DNA of 64,000 nt from Jannaschia sp. W003 (GTDB lineage: Bacteria > Pseudomonadota > Alphaproteobacteria > Rhodobacterales > Rhodobacteraceae): contig NZ_CP083539.1 of NCBI RefSeq assembly GCF_025144335.1, positions 2,729,501 through 2,793,500 on the forward strand. The letters run 5' to 3'. Positions 10,228 to 17,556 of this stretch are shown piece by piece. Position 1 is the first letter of the stretch. Each line of letters starts with the position of its first letter. A program made the translations under genes and the position numbers. Below the pieces are notes generated by a model. It had not been told where the DNA came from and ran no database searches. It saw only the letters and a program-made list of their open reading frames with translations.

Positions 10228-10472
10228 GGGTGGGCCTCCGGGGGTAATGCGCGCCGGGGCATCGCGCGCCCGCCCGCCGGGCGCAACCCGGTCCGGGCCG
10301 CCCTGTCGCGGCCCCGCGCGTTCCGCCGCCCATGCGGGCGGCCCCGCGCCCCCGCAGATATCGTTCGCGGGGGACCTTGAACCCGGACCCGGCGCGCCCC
10401 TCATCTGCGGGGCCGAGACCTTCGCGCCGGCCCGGCCCCGCATGTGGACAACGGCGCACTCCGAGCCCCTCC

Positions 10473-11423
10473 ATGCTCCTCCTCTCCCTCGCCGCGGGCC
10501 TCGCGCTCCTCGTCGCCGGCGGCGACGGCCTCGTGCGCGGCGCCGTCTCCGTCGCCGCCCGCCTCGGCGTCTCGCCGCTCGCCATCGGCCTCGTGCTGGT
10601 GGGGTTCGGCACCTCCGTTCCCGAGCTCGTCACCTCGCTCCAGGCCACCTGGCTCGGCGCGCCGGGCATCGCGGTGGGCAACGTGGTCGGCTCCAACATC
10701 GCCAACGTGCTCCTGATCCTCGGCATCGGCGCGCTGCTGGTGCCGATCCCCGCCGAAGCGGCGGCGCTGCGCCGCGACGGGGCGTGGCTGATGGGGGCCA
10801 CCGCGCTGTGCATCGCCGCCGTGCTCTGGGGCACGCTGGGCCGCGCGGGCGGCGCGGTGCTGGTGGCCGCGCTCGCGCTCTACGTGGGGACCACATGGCG
10901 CGCGGCCCGCGCGGCGCCCGCCGGAGCCGCCGTCCTCCTCGACGGCATCGCCCCGGCCAGGGGGCCCGCCCCGAACCTCTGGCTCGGCCTCGGCCTCGCC
11001 GCGGCGGGCATCGTCGCCACGATCCTCGGCGCGCGCCTCCTCGTGGACGCCGCCATCGCTCTGGCCGAGCGCTCGGGCCTCTCCGAGACCGTGGTCGGCC
11101 TCACCGTGGTCGCCGTGGGCACGTCGCTGCCGGAGCTGGCCGCCACCGTGGCCGCGGCCGCGCGCCGCCAGACCGACATGGCGCTCGGCAACGTGGTGGG
11201 CTCGAACATCTTCAACGTGCTCGGCATCCTCGGCGTGACGGCGCTGGTGCGGCCCATCGCCGTGCCCGCGCAGATCGCCGCGGTCGACGTCTGGGTCATG
11301 GGCGCGGCGGCGCTGGCGCTGCTGCTGGCGATCGCCTGGCACGGGGGCCTGGGGCGCGTGGCGGGCGGCCTCTTCGTCGGAGCCTGGGCGCTCTACACTG
11401 CGTGGCTGGTGGCGGCGGCCTGA
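10473..11423 (+). CDS. Calcium/sodium antiporter (YrbG/CaxA-type, CaCA superfamily)
   Basis: A 316-residue, ten-segment membrane protein. The two inverted alpha-repeats of the CaCA family are clear: GFGTSVPELVTS with GNVVGSNIANVL in the first half, and AVGTSLPELAAT with GNVVGSNIFNVLG in the second. These repeats form the cation-binding centre. The family exchanges Ca2+ for Na+ across the inner membrane. The start at 10473 (MLLLSLAAGLALL) places the first membrane segment at the N-terminus as usual; no good ribosome-binding site is visible, and an in-frame 47-codon upstream extension looks non-coding. Confidence 0.9.
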   Translation: MLLLSLAAGLALLVAGGDGLVRGAVSVAARLGVSPLAIGLVLVGFGTSVPELVTSLQATWLGAPGIAVGNVVGSNIANVLLILGIGALLVPIPAEAAALRRDGAWLMGATALCIAAVLWGTLGRAGGAVLVAALALYVGTTWRAARAAPAGAAVLLDGIAPARGPAPNLWLGLGLAAAGIVATILGARLLVDAAIALAERSGLSETVVGLTVVAVGTSLPELAATVAAAARRQTDMALGNVVGSNIFNVLGILGVTALVRPIAVPAQIAAVDVWVMGAAALALLLAIAWHGGLGRVAGGLFVGAWALYTAWLVAAA

Positions 11424-11441
11424 GATCCCTTGCCCCCGCCC

Positions 11442-11465
11442 CGCCCCGCTCCTAGAAGCGGGGCG
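11442..11465 (+). terminator. Strong hairpin between the exchanger gene and the guanidine riboswitch
   Basis: A perfect 9-bp stem, CGCCCCGCT with AGCGGGGCG, loop CCTAGA, 18 bases after the exchanger stop. There is no T run, so it is either a Rho-independent terminator lacking a tail or a structural insulator before the riboswitch. Confidence 0.45.
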
Positions 11466-11471
11466 ACGCCC

Positions 11472-11514
11472 GCCGGGACGACCCGGCACCCGATGGGCTG
11501 CACGGGACGACCCG
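11472..11514 (+). ncRNA. Guanidine-II riboswitch (mini-ykkC motif)
   Basis: Two hairpins with identical ACGA loops on GGG/CCC stems: GCCGGG-ACGA-CCCGGC at 11472-11487 and CGGG-ACGA-CCCG at 11503-11514, with a 15-base linker. Paired ACGR-loop hairpins a short distance before the start codon of an SMR transporter are the defining architecture of mini-ykkC, which binds free guanidinium and turns expression on. The second hairpin ends 16 bases before the gdx ATG. Confidence 0.88.
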
Positions 11515-11530
11515 CAAGCACGGGTGTCCC

Positions 11531-11848
11531 ATGTCCTGGTTCCTGCTCCTCGCCGCCGGCCTCCTCGAGACGGTCTGGGCCCTCGGCCTCAAGCTCTTGG
11601 CGGCGCGCTTCAGCGCCGTGCTGCTCGTCGCCACCGCCGCCGCCATGCTCGCCAGCCTCGCGCTGCTCCATGCCGCGATGGGGCGCCTGCCCCTCGGCGT
11701 GGCCTATCCGCTCTGGACCGGCATCGGCTCGGCCGGCGCGATGATCGCCGGCTGGGCGTGGCTCGGCCAGCCCGTCGGCCCCGCAGGCGTGGCCGGCCTC
11801 GTCCTCATGCTCACCGGCATGGCCCTCGTCGGCCTCGACGGCGCCTGA
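11531..11848 (+). CDS. gdx: Small multidrug resistance family guanidinium exporter (Gdx, formerly SugE)
   Basis: A 105-residue, four-helix SMR protein. The Gdx/SugE features are the N-terminal MSWFLLLAAGLLETVWALGLK with the essential glutamate in helix 1 (Glu13), the helix-2 LLHAAMGRLPLGVAYPLWTGIG, and GMALVGL at the C-terminus. Gdx dimers export guanidinium in exchange for protons. Assignment to Gdx rather than EmrE rests on these motifs and on the guanidine-II riboswitch directly upstream. The cysteine hydrolase gene follows after 25 bases, so both are likely induced together. Confidence 0.9.
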   Translation: MSWFLLLAAGLLETVWALGLKLLAARFSAVLLVATAAAMLASLALLHAAMGRLPLGVAYPLWTGIGSAGAMIAGWAWLGQPVGPAGVAGLVLMLTGMALVGLDGA

Positions 11849-11873
11849 CCCCACGCATCGAAAGGAGACCTCC

Positions 11874-12488
11874 ATGACCCCCACCGCCAAGCCGCTCCTG
11901 CCCGGCCCCGCCGCGCTGCTCGTGATCGACATCCAGCGCAGCACCTTCATCGACCGGAGCGCGGAGCGGTCGATCCCGAACATGCCGGGCTACCGCGAGC
12001 GCATGCTCGCCGCGCGCGGCGCCGTGGACGCCGCCCATGCCGCGGGCGTGCCGGTCGTGTTCGTGCAGGAGGTCCACCGCCCCTCCGGCGTCGACTTCGG
12101 GCGCGAGCTGGACGGCGCCGAGGACGTCCACTGCCTGGAGGGCGAGCCGGGCACCGAGATCGCCCGCGAGGAGATGGGCTTCCGCGCGGGCGACCACGTG
12201 GTCCCCAAGCGCCGCTACTCGGCCTTCTTCGGCACCGACCTCGAGATCCTCCTGCGCGGCCTGCGCGTGGACACGCTGCTGCTCTGCGGCGGGCTGACCG
12301 ACGTGTGCGTGCACTACACCTTCGTGGACGGGCACCAGTCCGACTACCACTGCCGCGTGATCGAGGACTGCGTGGCCGGCTCCTCGGAGGCCGCCCACGA
12401 GGCGGCGCTGCGCGCGATGGAGTACCTGCAGACCGGCGCCCGCCGCACCCTGGAGGAGGTCGAGGCCGCGCTCGCCGCCTCGGCCTGA
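11874..12488 (+). CDS. Isochorismatase-like cysteine hydrolase, probably part of the guanidine-responsive unit
   Basis: A 204-residue alpha/beta hydrolase of the isochorismatase-like superfamily. The catalytic triad can be placed: Asp19 (LLVIDIQ), Lys112 (VPKRRYSAFFGTDL) and Cys145 (GGLTDVCVHYT). The family cleaves amide or imide C-N bonds in compounds such as nicotinamide, N-carbamoylsarcosine, ureidoacrylate and biuret. AAGGAGAC precedes the ATG, 25 bases after gdx, so it probably sits under the same guanidine riboswitch. That context suggests a nitrogen-rich small-molecule substrate related to guanidine, urea or biuret degradation; this is inference and the substrate is unknown. Confidence 0.8.
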   Translation: MTPTAKPLLPGPAALLVIDIQRSTFIDRSAERSIPNMPGYRERMLAARGAVDAAHAAGVPVVFVQEVHRPSGVDFGRELDGAEDVHCLEGEPGTEIAREEMGFRAGDHVVPKRRYSAFFGTDLEILLRGLRVDTLLLCGGLTDVCVHYTFVDGHQSDYHCRVIEDCVAGSSEAAHEAALRAMEYLQTGARRTLEEVEAALAASA

Positions 12489-12535
12489 CTGCGCGCGCCC
12501 TTTCCCCCCGCCGCCCGCGGGCCTACCTCCGCCCC

Positions 12536-13117
12536 ATGTCCGACGTGCCCGACCGCATCCGCGCCTGCCGCCACTGCGCGCCCCGCTTCCGCGCCACGGC
12601 GAGCGCCCACGAGCCGGCGCCCGTGGTGTGGTTCGAGCGCGGCGCCCGCATCCTCGTGGCCAGCCAAGCCCCCGGCATGCGCGCGCACCTCTCGGGCAAG
12701 CCCTTCGACGACCCCTCGGGCGTGCGCCTGCGCCAGTGGATGGGCATGGACGAGAACACCTTCTGGGACCGGCGCAACGTCGCCATCGTGCCGATGGGCT
12801 TCTGCTTCCCGGGCTACGACGCGGCGGGCGGCGACATCCCGCCCCCGAAGGTCTGCGCCGAGATGTGGCGGAAACCGGCGCTGCAGCACGCGGGCGACCC
12901 GCCCGTCACGCTGCTGATCGGCGGCTACGCGCAGGCATGGCACCTCGGTAAGGGCAAGGTGACCGACCGCGTCCGCGACTGGCGCGCCCTCGCCCCCCGC
13001 GTCTGGTGCCTCCCCCATCCGTCGTGGCGCAACACCGCGTGGCTTAAGCGCCACCCGTGGTTCGAGGCGGAGACCCTCCCCGCCCTCCAGTCGGCGATCC
13101 GCGAGGCGCTCGCGTGA
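12536..13117 (+). CDS. Uracil-DNA glycosylase-fold family protein
   Basis: A 193-residue cytoplasmic protein. It has RACRHCAPRF at the start, then ILVASQAPGMRAHLSGKPFDDPSG resembling the first active-site region of family 4/5-like uracil-DNA glycosylases, and LPHPSWRNTAWLKRHPWF resembling the second (HPS) motif. Proteins of this subgroup are annotated as UDG-like; DNA-repair activity is not established for them. The N-terminal CxxC is a pair only, not the four-cysteine iron-sulfur set of family 4. The gene follows the hydrolase by 47 bases and might be cotranscribed. The start at 12536 begins the similarity; the open frame continues upstream inside the hydrolase gene and is ignored. Confidence 0.72.
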   Translation: MSDVPDRIRACRHCAPRFRATASAHEPAPVVWFERGARILVASQAPGMRAHLSGKPFDDPSGVRLRQWMGMDENTFWDRRNVAIVPMGFCFPGYDAAGGDIPPPKVCAEMWRKPALQHAGDPPVTLLIGGYAQAWHLGKGKVTDRVRDWRALAPRVWCLPHPSWRNTAWLKRHPWFEAETLPALQSAIREALA

Positions 13118-13169
13118 GGCGGTGCGCCACCTTGCCGGGAGAGGCAGCCGTCCCCCTCTCACCTTGCCG

Positions 13170-13215
13170 AAAATACCTCGGGGGGGCGAGCGCAGCGAGC
13201 GGGGGCAGAGCCCCC
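13170..13215 (+). repeat. Palindromic intergenic repeat, family 1 copy B
   Basis: AAATACCTCGGGGGGG followed by GCGAGCGCAGCGAGC and the hairpin GGGGGCAGAGCCCCC. The left flank (ctctcaccttgccg) also matches copy A (ctctcatcttgcca). It lies between two plus-strand genes in the orientation opposite to a terminator of the upstream gene, which argues that it is a repeated element and not simply that gene's terminator. Confidence 0.6.
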
Positions 13216-13223
13216 ACCCCGGC

Positions 13224-13283
13224 GCCTGCCCTTCGCTTGCGCTACGGGCGTTCGCACCTCGAATCGGTCCACCGGACCGATCC
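13224..13283 (-). repeat. Palindromic intergenic repeat, family 2 copy B
   Basis: Read on the minus strand it begins GGATCGGTCCGGTGGACCGAT and runs on to GCGAACGCCCG, matching the 6.63-6.67 kb copy nearly base for base over about 40 bases. It then continues TAGCGCAAGCGAAGGGC. An 8-bp perfect palindrome (ATCGGTCC/GGACCGAT) is central, and a further GTCCGGC/GCCGGAC hairpin adjoins it. Confidence 0.55.
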
Positions 13284-13315
13284 GTCCGGCTGCGCCGGAC
13301 CGGTGCTCACAGTAT

Positions 13316-13342
13316 GCACGGGGGGTGCACGGGGGGTGCACG
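13316..13342 (+). repeat. Tandem 11-bp repeat upstream of the SseB-like gene
   Basis: GCACGGGGGGT occurs twice head to tail and a third GCACG follows, ending 41 bases before the SseB-like start. Homopolymeric G runs make copy number likely to vary. Confidence 0.6.
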
Positions 13343-13382
13343 CAGGGCGCCCCCCCGAATCCCGCCCCACGGAGCCCCACCC

Positions 13383-14147
13383 ATGACCGACCTCACCCCC
13401 CTCGACCGCGCCCACCTCCGGGCCGAGGAGACCGGCGCGCCCGCCGACCGCCTCGCCTTCTGGTCGCGCCTCGCCGAGGCCGAGCTGTCGCTCCTGCTGG
13501 GCGAGGCCGACGCGCCGCAGGTGTTCGAGATCGAGGGGCAACCCTTCGCCCTCGCCTTCGACCGCCCCCACCGTCTGGCCGCCTTCGCCGGCTCCGCCGC
13601 CACCGCCACGCTGTCGGGTCGGGCGCTTGCGAAACTGTTGTCGGACAACGGCTTCGGCCTCGGCCTGAACCTCGAGGACGCGCCCTCCGCCCAGCTCCTG
13701 CCGCCCGAGGCGATCCGCTGGCTGGCCGACACGCTCGCCGAGGACCCCACCGAATCGGCCGCCCACGTGGAGCGGATCGAGGCCCCCGGCGCCCTGCCCG
13801 ACGCGCTGCTGGAAGCGCTCGACGCCAAGCTCCCCCTCGCCGCCGGCGCCGCCCGCCACGCCTACCTCGCGCGCGCCGTCTACGAGGGCGGCGCCGCCAA
13901 CCACGTCCTCGCCTTCGTCGACCCCGCCCCCGGCGCCGAATCCCCCCTCGCCCGAGCCGCCCAAGAAGCCCTCGCCTTCTCGGGCCTAGAGGCCGGCGCC
14001 CTCGACGTGATCTTCCCCGCCGCGACGTCCCCGATCGCAGCGTCACTTGCCCGCCATGGCCTGCGCATCGAGTTGCCCAAGCGTGCCCCGCGGATCGGCA
14101 TGGCGCTGGGGGAGGACGAAGAGGAAGGGCCGCCGATCCTGCGCTGA
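13383..14147 (+). CDS. SseB-family protein
   Basis: A 254-residue soluble protein. Residues 1-120 carry an SseB N-terminal domain pattern: LDRAHLRAEETGAPADRLAFWSRLAEAELSLLL, then VFEIEGQPFALAFDRPHRLAAFAG and the GLGLNLEDAPS segment. The rest is Ala-rich alpha/beta ending in an acidic GEDEEEGPP tail. SseB was named for enhancing serine sensitivity in enterobacteria; its biochemical role is unclear. The start at 13383 opens the similarity, with the 11-bp tandem repeat just upstream; the frame is open further upstream but through repeat sequence. Confidence 0.8.
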   Translation: MTDLTPLDRAHLRAEETGAPADRLAFWSRLAEAELSLLLGEADAPQVFEIEGQPFALAFDRPHRLAAFAGSAATATLSGRALAKLLSDNGFGLGLNLEDAPSAQLLPPEAIRWLADTLAEDPTESAAHVERIEAPGALPDALLEALDAKLPLAAGAARHAYLARAVYEGGAANHVLAFVDPAPGAESPLARAAQEALAFSGLEAGALDVIFPAATSPIAASLARHGLRIELPKRAPRIGMALGEDEEEGPPILR

Positions 14148-14173
14148 CGCTTCAACCTTCTGTCTTCGTTTCA

Positions 14174-14203
14174 CAAATACCTCGGGGTCCGGGGCAGAGC
14201 CCC
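14174..14203 (-). terminator. Family 1 repeat copy C acting as terminator of pxpA
   Basis: On the minus strand the hairpin CCGGGGC-TCTG-CCCCGG starts about 10 bases after the pxpA stop and is followed by ACCCCGAGGTATTTGTG. The flanks match copies A and B. The SseB-like gene converges on it from the other side. Confidence 0.6.
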
Positions 14204-14210
14204 GGCGCCC

Positions 14211-14981
14211 TCAACCCTCGCGCCGCCCCTCCATCGGGCGCAACTCCACCCCCTTCGCCTCCAATGCCGCCCGCACCGCCCGCGCGATGCCCAGCGCCTC
14301 CGGGCCGTCGCCATGCAGGCAGATGGAGTCGCAGGCCGCCGGTATCTCCTTCCCCGCATTCGAGAAGATCGCCCCCGCCTTCACGAACCGCACCATCCGC
14401 GCCGCGGCCTCCGCGGGGTCGTGCACCATCGCCCCCGGCTGCCCACGCGCCACCAGCGTGGCGTCGTCCTCGTAGCCCCGGTCCGCAAAGATCTCGCCCG
14501 CCCAGCGCGCGCCCAGCGACCGCGCGACCCGCTCCTGCGCCGTGCCCGCAAGCACCAGCAGGATCACATCGGGGTCCACCCGCAGCGCCGCCTCGTAGGC
14601 GGCCCGCGCGAGCGCCTCGTCCTCCGACGCCATGTTCGCCAGCGCCCCGTGCAGCTTGAAGTGCCGCACTTGCGCGCCCAGCGACGCGGCCATCCCGCGC
14701 GCCGCCCCGAACTGCCAGACCACAAGGTTGCCCACGCTCTCGGGCGCCATCGCCATGCGGCGCCGCCCGAAGCCCTGGAGATCGGGAAAGCCCGGATGCG
14801 CGCCGATGCCCACGCCCCGCTCGGCGGCCCGCCGCATGGTGGCGGCCATGGTGTCCCAGTCGCCCGCATGGGCGCCGCAGGCCACGTTGGCGGAGGTCAC
14901 GACGTCCAGCAGCGCGGCGTCATCGCCCATGCGCCAGTCGCCGAAGCCCTCGCCCATGTCGGCGTTCAGATCGACCTGCAT
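14211..14981 (-). CDS. pxpA: 5-oxoprolinase subunit PxpA (LamB/YcsF family)
   Basis: A 256-residue subunit of the ATP-dependent 5-oxoprolinase PxpABC, which opens cyclic 5-oxoproline to glutamate. The family opening VDLNADMGEGFGDWRMGDD is complete, followed by SANVACGAHAGD, GIGAHPGFPDLQGFGRR and HFKLHGALAN, all typical of YcsF. GGGAGGA precedes the ATG at 14981. The start follows the pxpC stop by one base, so the three subunits are translationally close. Order on the transcript is pxpB-pxpC-pxpA. Confidence 0.93.
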   Translation of the reverse strand: MQVDLNADMGEGFGDWRMGDDAALLDVVTSANVACGAHAGDWDTMAATMRRAAERGVGIGAHPGFPDLQGFGRRRMAMAPESVGNLVVWQFGAARGMAASLGAQVRHFKLHGALANMASEDEALARAAYEAALRVDPDVILLVLAGTAQERVARSLGARWAGEIFADRGYEDDATLVARGQPGAMVHDPAEAAARMVRFVKAGAIFSNAGKEIPAACDSICLHGDGPEALGIARAVRAALEAKGVELRPMEGRREG

Positions 14982-14982
14982 C

Positions 14983-15942
14983 CTAGTCCTCCCTCGCGTC
15001 CACGACGCCATCCACGAGCTGATGCGCCAAGAGGTCCACGTCGCGCGGGTCGCGCACGAGCGCCTCGGTCGCCGGCGGTCCGGGCGCGGCGGCGCGGGCC
15101 TCCGCAAGGGTGACGAACCGGAACCGCAGCTCCGCCCCCGGCGGCGCCTGCATGGCCCTCGGCAGATCGGCGGCGATCACGTGGGCGATGCGCGGATAGC
15201 CCCCCGTGGTCTGCGACTCCGGCCCGAGGACGAAGGGTACCCCGTCGCCGGTCATCTGCACGTCGCCTGGCAGGATGAAGTCCGACAGGAGCGAGAGCTG
15301 CCCCTCGGCCCGGAAGCCCTCGCCGTCCATCGCCAGCCGCACGCCCTGCCGGTTGCCGCGCGGGTCGCGGCGGAAGGCGGTGGCCTCGAACCGCGCGCGC
15401 TCGGCTTCGGGGAACAGCGCGGTCTGGGGGGTGACGACGCAGCGGAGGGTGCCACCATTGAAGCGCTCCTCGGGGCGGCGCAGCACGCGGCTCGGACCTT
15501 CGGCGCCCGGCCCCAGCCGGTCGCCGGGGCGCAGCGCGCGGCCGATGCCGGCGATCGGGTGCGCGGCCTGCGAGCCCATGACCTCGGGCCAGTCGAGCCC
15601 GCCCGCCGGGGTCACGTATGAATAGCCCGCGCCGAGGGGCCGCAGTCGCAGCACCATGCCCGCCGCCAGCATGTGCGAGGCGTGCCAGCGCAGTGCCCGC
15701 CCGTCCGCCTTGGCCCGCATCGGCGCGCCGGTCAGGGCGACGGCGCAGGGGGCGCCGAAGCGCAGCGTCAAAGGCAAGCCGGGCGATTCGATCCCCGCGC
15801 CGCAGCGCCCCAGCAGCGCCCGCGCTTCCGCCAGCGCCCGCCGGTCCGCGGCGCCGCCTCGCGCGAGGCCAAGCGCCAGGTGCCCGGGCCGCCCCCCGTC
15901 CTGCACCGTCACCAGCGGGCCGCAGTGGAGCACCTCGATCAC
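14983..15942 (-). CDS. pxpC: 5-oxoprolinase subunit PxpC (biotin-dependent carboxyltransferase-like)
   Basis: A 319-residue protein matching the C-terminal half of the KipI-KipA/urea amidolyase module: VLHCGPLVTVQDGGRPGHLALG at the N-terminus, RLRPLGAGYSYVTPAGG, FNGGTLRCVVTPQTALF and LLSDFILPGDVQMTGDGVPF. It completes 5-oxoprolinase with PxpB and PxpA. A GTG start at 15942 is chosen because it overlaps the pxpB stop as GTGA and has GGAGGGAG upstream. Confidence 0.92.
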   Translation of the reverse strand: MIEVLHCGPLVTVQDGGRPGHLALGLARGGAADRRALAEARALLGRCGAGIESPGLPLTLRFGAPCAVALTGAPMRAKADGRALRWHASHMLAAGMVLRLRPLGAGYSYVTPAGGLDWPEVMGSQAAHPIAGIGRALRPGDRLGPGAEGPSRVLRRPEERFNGGTLRCVVTPQTALFPEAERARFEATAFRRDPRGNRQGVRLAMDGEGFRAEGQLSLLSDFILPGDVQMTGDGVPFVLGPESQTTGGYPRIAHVIAADLPRAMQAPPGAELRFRFVTLAEARAAAPGPPATEALVRDPRDVDLLAHQLVDGVVDARED

Positions 15943-16667
15943 GCGATCTCCCTCCACGTGGCGCCGCCGAACTCGGGGGATTCCCCGGCGCGGTCCTCCA
16001 GCTCCGCGGGCGAGACGGCGGGAAAGCGCACCTCGTCGCCGGGGCGCAGGGCGATGGGGCGCGCCTGGTCCGGGCGGAAGCAGCCGAAGCGGGTCAGGCC
16101 CACCTGCCGCCAGCCCGTGGGCGCCGAGGTGCCGAACAGCACGAACTGGCGCACGGCGAGCACCAGAGCGCCCTCGGGCACCTTCGGCGTCAGGCCGGTC
16201 TGGCGGGGCACGTCCCAGCGAGTGGGGAGGATGCCGCAGTAGGGCATGCCCGGCGCGAACCCGAGGGCGAGCACGCGGACGCGGGCCGCGGACAGCTCGG
16301 CCACGGCCGCCTCGGGGGTGGTGCCCGCCAGCCGCGCGGTCTCCTCCAGCTGCGGGCCGTGGTCGCCGCCGTAGGCGCAGGGGATTTCCCACAGGCGCCG
16401 CGGGGGCAGCGGCGCGGCGCGCCAGTCGCGGGCCGCGAGGCGCCGGCGCAGGGTATCTTCCACCGCCTCCGCGTCGCCCTCCACCGCCACCAGCACGGAG
16501 CCGAGCGACGCCGCCGTCTCGCCGGCGCCCGCGACGGTGTCCACCTCTAGAGCGGCCCGGAACGCGAGGCCCGCCCGGTTCGCCGCCTCGTCGAGCCTGT
16601 CCGCGAAGCGCACGAGCAGCGCGGCCTCGCCGAGCGGCTCGATGCGGGGGAAGTCGGGGGCGGGCAT
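15939..16667 (-). CDS. pxpB: 5-oxoprolinase subunit PxpB (KipI family)
   Basis: A 242-residue KipI-type subunit. The hallmarks are the ALLVRFAD start, IPCAYGGDHGPQLEE, LGFAPGMPYCGILP and APTGWRQVGLT. It is the first gene of the pxpBCA transcript. The closest annotated alternative is the Bacillus KipI kinase inhibitor, but linkage to PxpC and PxpA favours 5-oxoprolinase. Confidence 0.93.
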   Translation of the reverse strand: MPAPDFPRIEPLGEAALLVRFADRLDEAANRAGLAFRAALEVDTVAGAGETAASLGSVLVAVEGDAEAVEDTLRRRLAARDWRAAPLPPRRLWEIPCAYGGDHGPQLEETARLAGTTPEAAVAELSAARVRVLALGFAPGMPYCGILPTRWDVPRQTGLTPKVPEGALVLAVRQFVLFGTSAPTGWRQVGLTRFGCFRPDQARPIALRPGDEVRFPAVSPAELEDRAGESPEFGGATWREIA

Positions 16668-16756
16668 GGGAGAGGGGTCGCGCGGAGGCGGGGTGGCGTC
16701 AAGGGTGCGGGGCCCCGGCCCGCCACCGGGCGGGGTGATGCCGCCCCCTCACCCGT

Positions 16757-16980
16757 GCGCCCCGGACCCGATCCGGGGCCTCTGGCCGCCGATGGCGTGT
16801 CGACTGCGGAGCGAAGTGCTCGTGGATGGCAAAGGCCCCGGCGCAGGGCCGGGGCGTGGGCTACGGAGGGACACCCTGCCAAACCGCGCCGACACGCCGC
16901 AGACCTGATACGGGGCCTTTGGCCGCCGACGGCGAGACGATTGCGAAGCGAAGCGCGCTTGGATGGGCGAGGCCCCGAAG
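16757..16980. repeat. Two tandem copies of a GC-rich intergenic repeat, family 3
   Basis: The 382-base gap between pxpB and DUF2478 holds no gene. It contains two units (16757-16856 and 16901-16980) sharing CCGGGGCCT, GGCCGCCGA, a GCGAAGCGAAGCGC-like core and a terminal GGCCCCGG hairpin. The same unit occurs at 19.3 kb and twice at 54.1-54.4 kb, with a truncated copy at 21.58-21.61 kb. Confidence 0.65.
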
Positions 16981-17049
16981 TGAAACGCCGATGGTCGGGC
17001 CCCCCCGCCCCCACTGGACGCCACCGCCCCCGCGCGCCACATGTCCCCC

Positions 17050-17556
17050 ATGCGACTGGCCTATACCATGACCCGCGGGCGGGGCGAGCTGGACCCGCTG
17101 CTCCACGACCTCGCGCGCGACGCGATGGCCGCCGGCCTCAGGCTGGCCGGCGTGGTGCAGGTGAACTCGGACCGCCCGGGCTGCGCGCGCTGCGACATGG
17201 ACGCGGTGGTGCTGCCCGATGGCCCCACCATCCGCATCTCGCAGTCGCTGGGCGCCGAGTCGCGCGGGTGCCGCCTCGATCCCGAAGGCTTGGAGACCGC
17301 CGTGGGCGCCGCCGAGGCACGGCTCGCCGAGGGCGTGGACCTGCTGATCGTCAACAAGTTCGGCAAGCAGGAGGCGGCGGGGCGCGGCTTCCGTCCCGTG
17401 ATCGCCGCGGCGCTGGAGGCGGGCGCCGACGTGCTGGTGGGCGTGAACGCGATGAACCTCGACGCCCTCCTCGCCTTCGTGGGCGAGGCCGAGTCCGTCG
17501 CCCCCGACCCCGAGGCCCTGCGCCGCTGGGCGATCTCCCAAGAGACCGCCGCGTGA
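17050..17556 (+). CDS. DUF2478 protein (P-loop NTPase-like, molybdate-linked family)
   Basis: A 168-residue protein with the DUF2478 pattern: [23 protein letters not shown], a [24 protein letters not shown] segment, [16 protein letters not shown] and [37 protein letters not shown], close to the THEP1-like nucleotide-binding fold. Members often sit near molybdate ABC transporters, but none is visible here. ATGs at 17041 and 17050 are both possible; the second matches the usual beginning. The stop overlaps the next gene as GTGA, so the two are coupled. Confidence 0.82.
   Translation: MRLAYTMTRGRGELDPLLHDLARDAMAAGLRLAGVVQVNSDRPGCARCDMDAVVLPDGPTIRISQSLGAESRGCRLDPEGLETAVGAAEARLAEGVDLLIVNKFGKQEAAGRGFRPVIAAALEAGADVLVGVNAMNLDALLAFVGEAESVAPDPEALRRWAISQETAA

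Noticed and set aside
10332..10472. N-terminal extension of the calcium/sodium exchanger
   Set aside because: The 47 upstream codons are Arg/Pro-rich and would put charged residues before the first membrane segment; family proteins begin at the inner ATG.
16668..17049. Possible gene in the 382-base gap between pxpB and DUF2478
   Set aside because: The open frames there run through family 3 repeats and extend real genes without similarity; no protein is supported.
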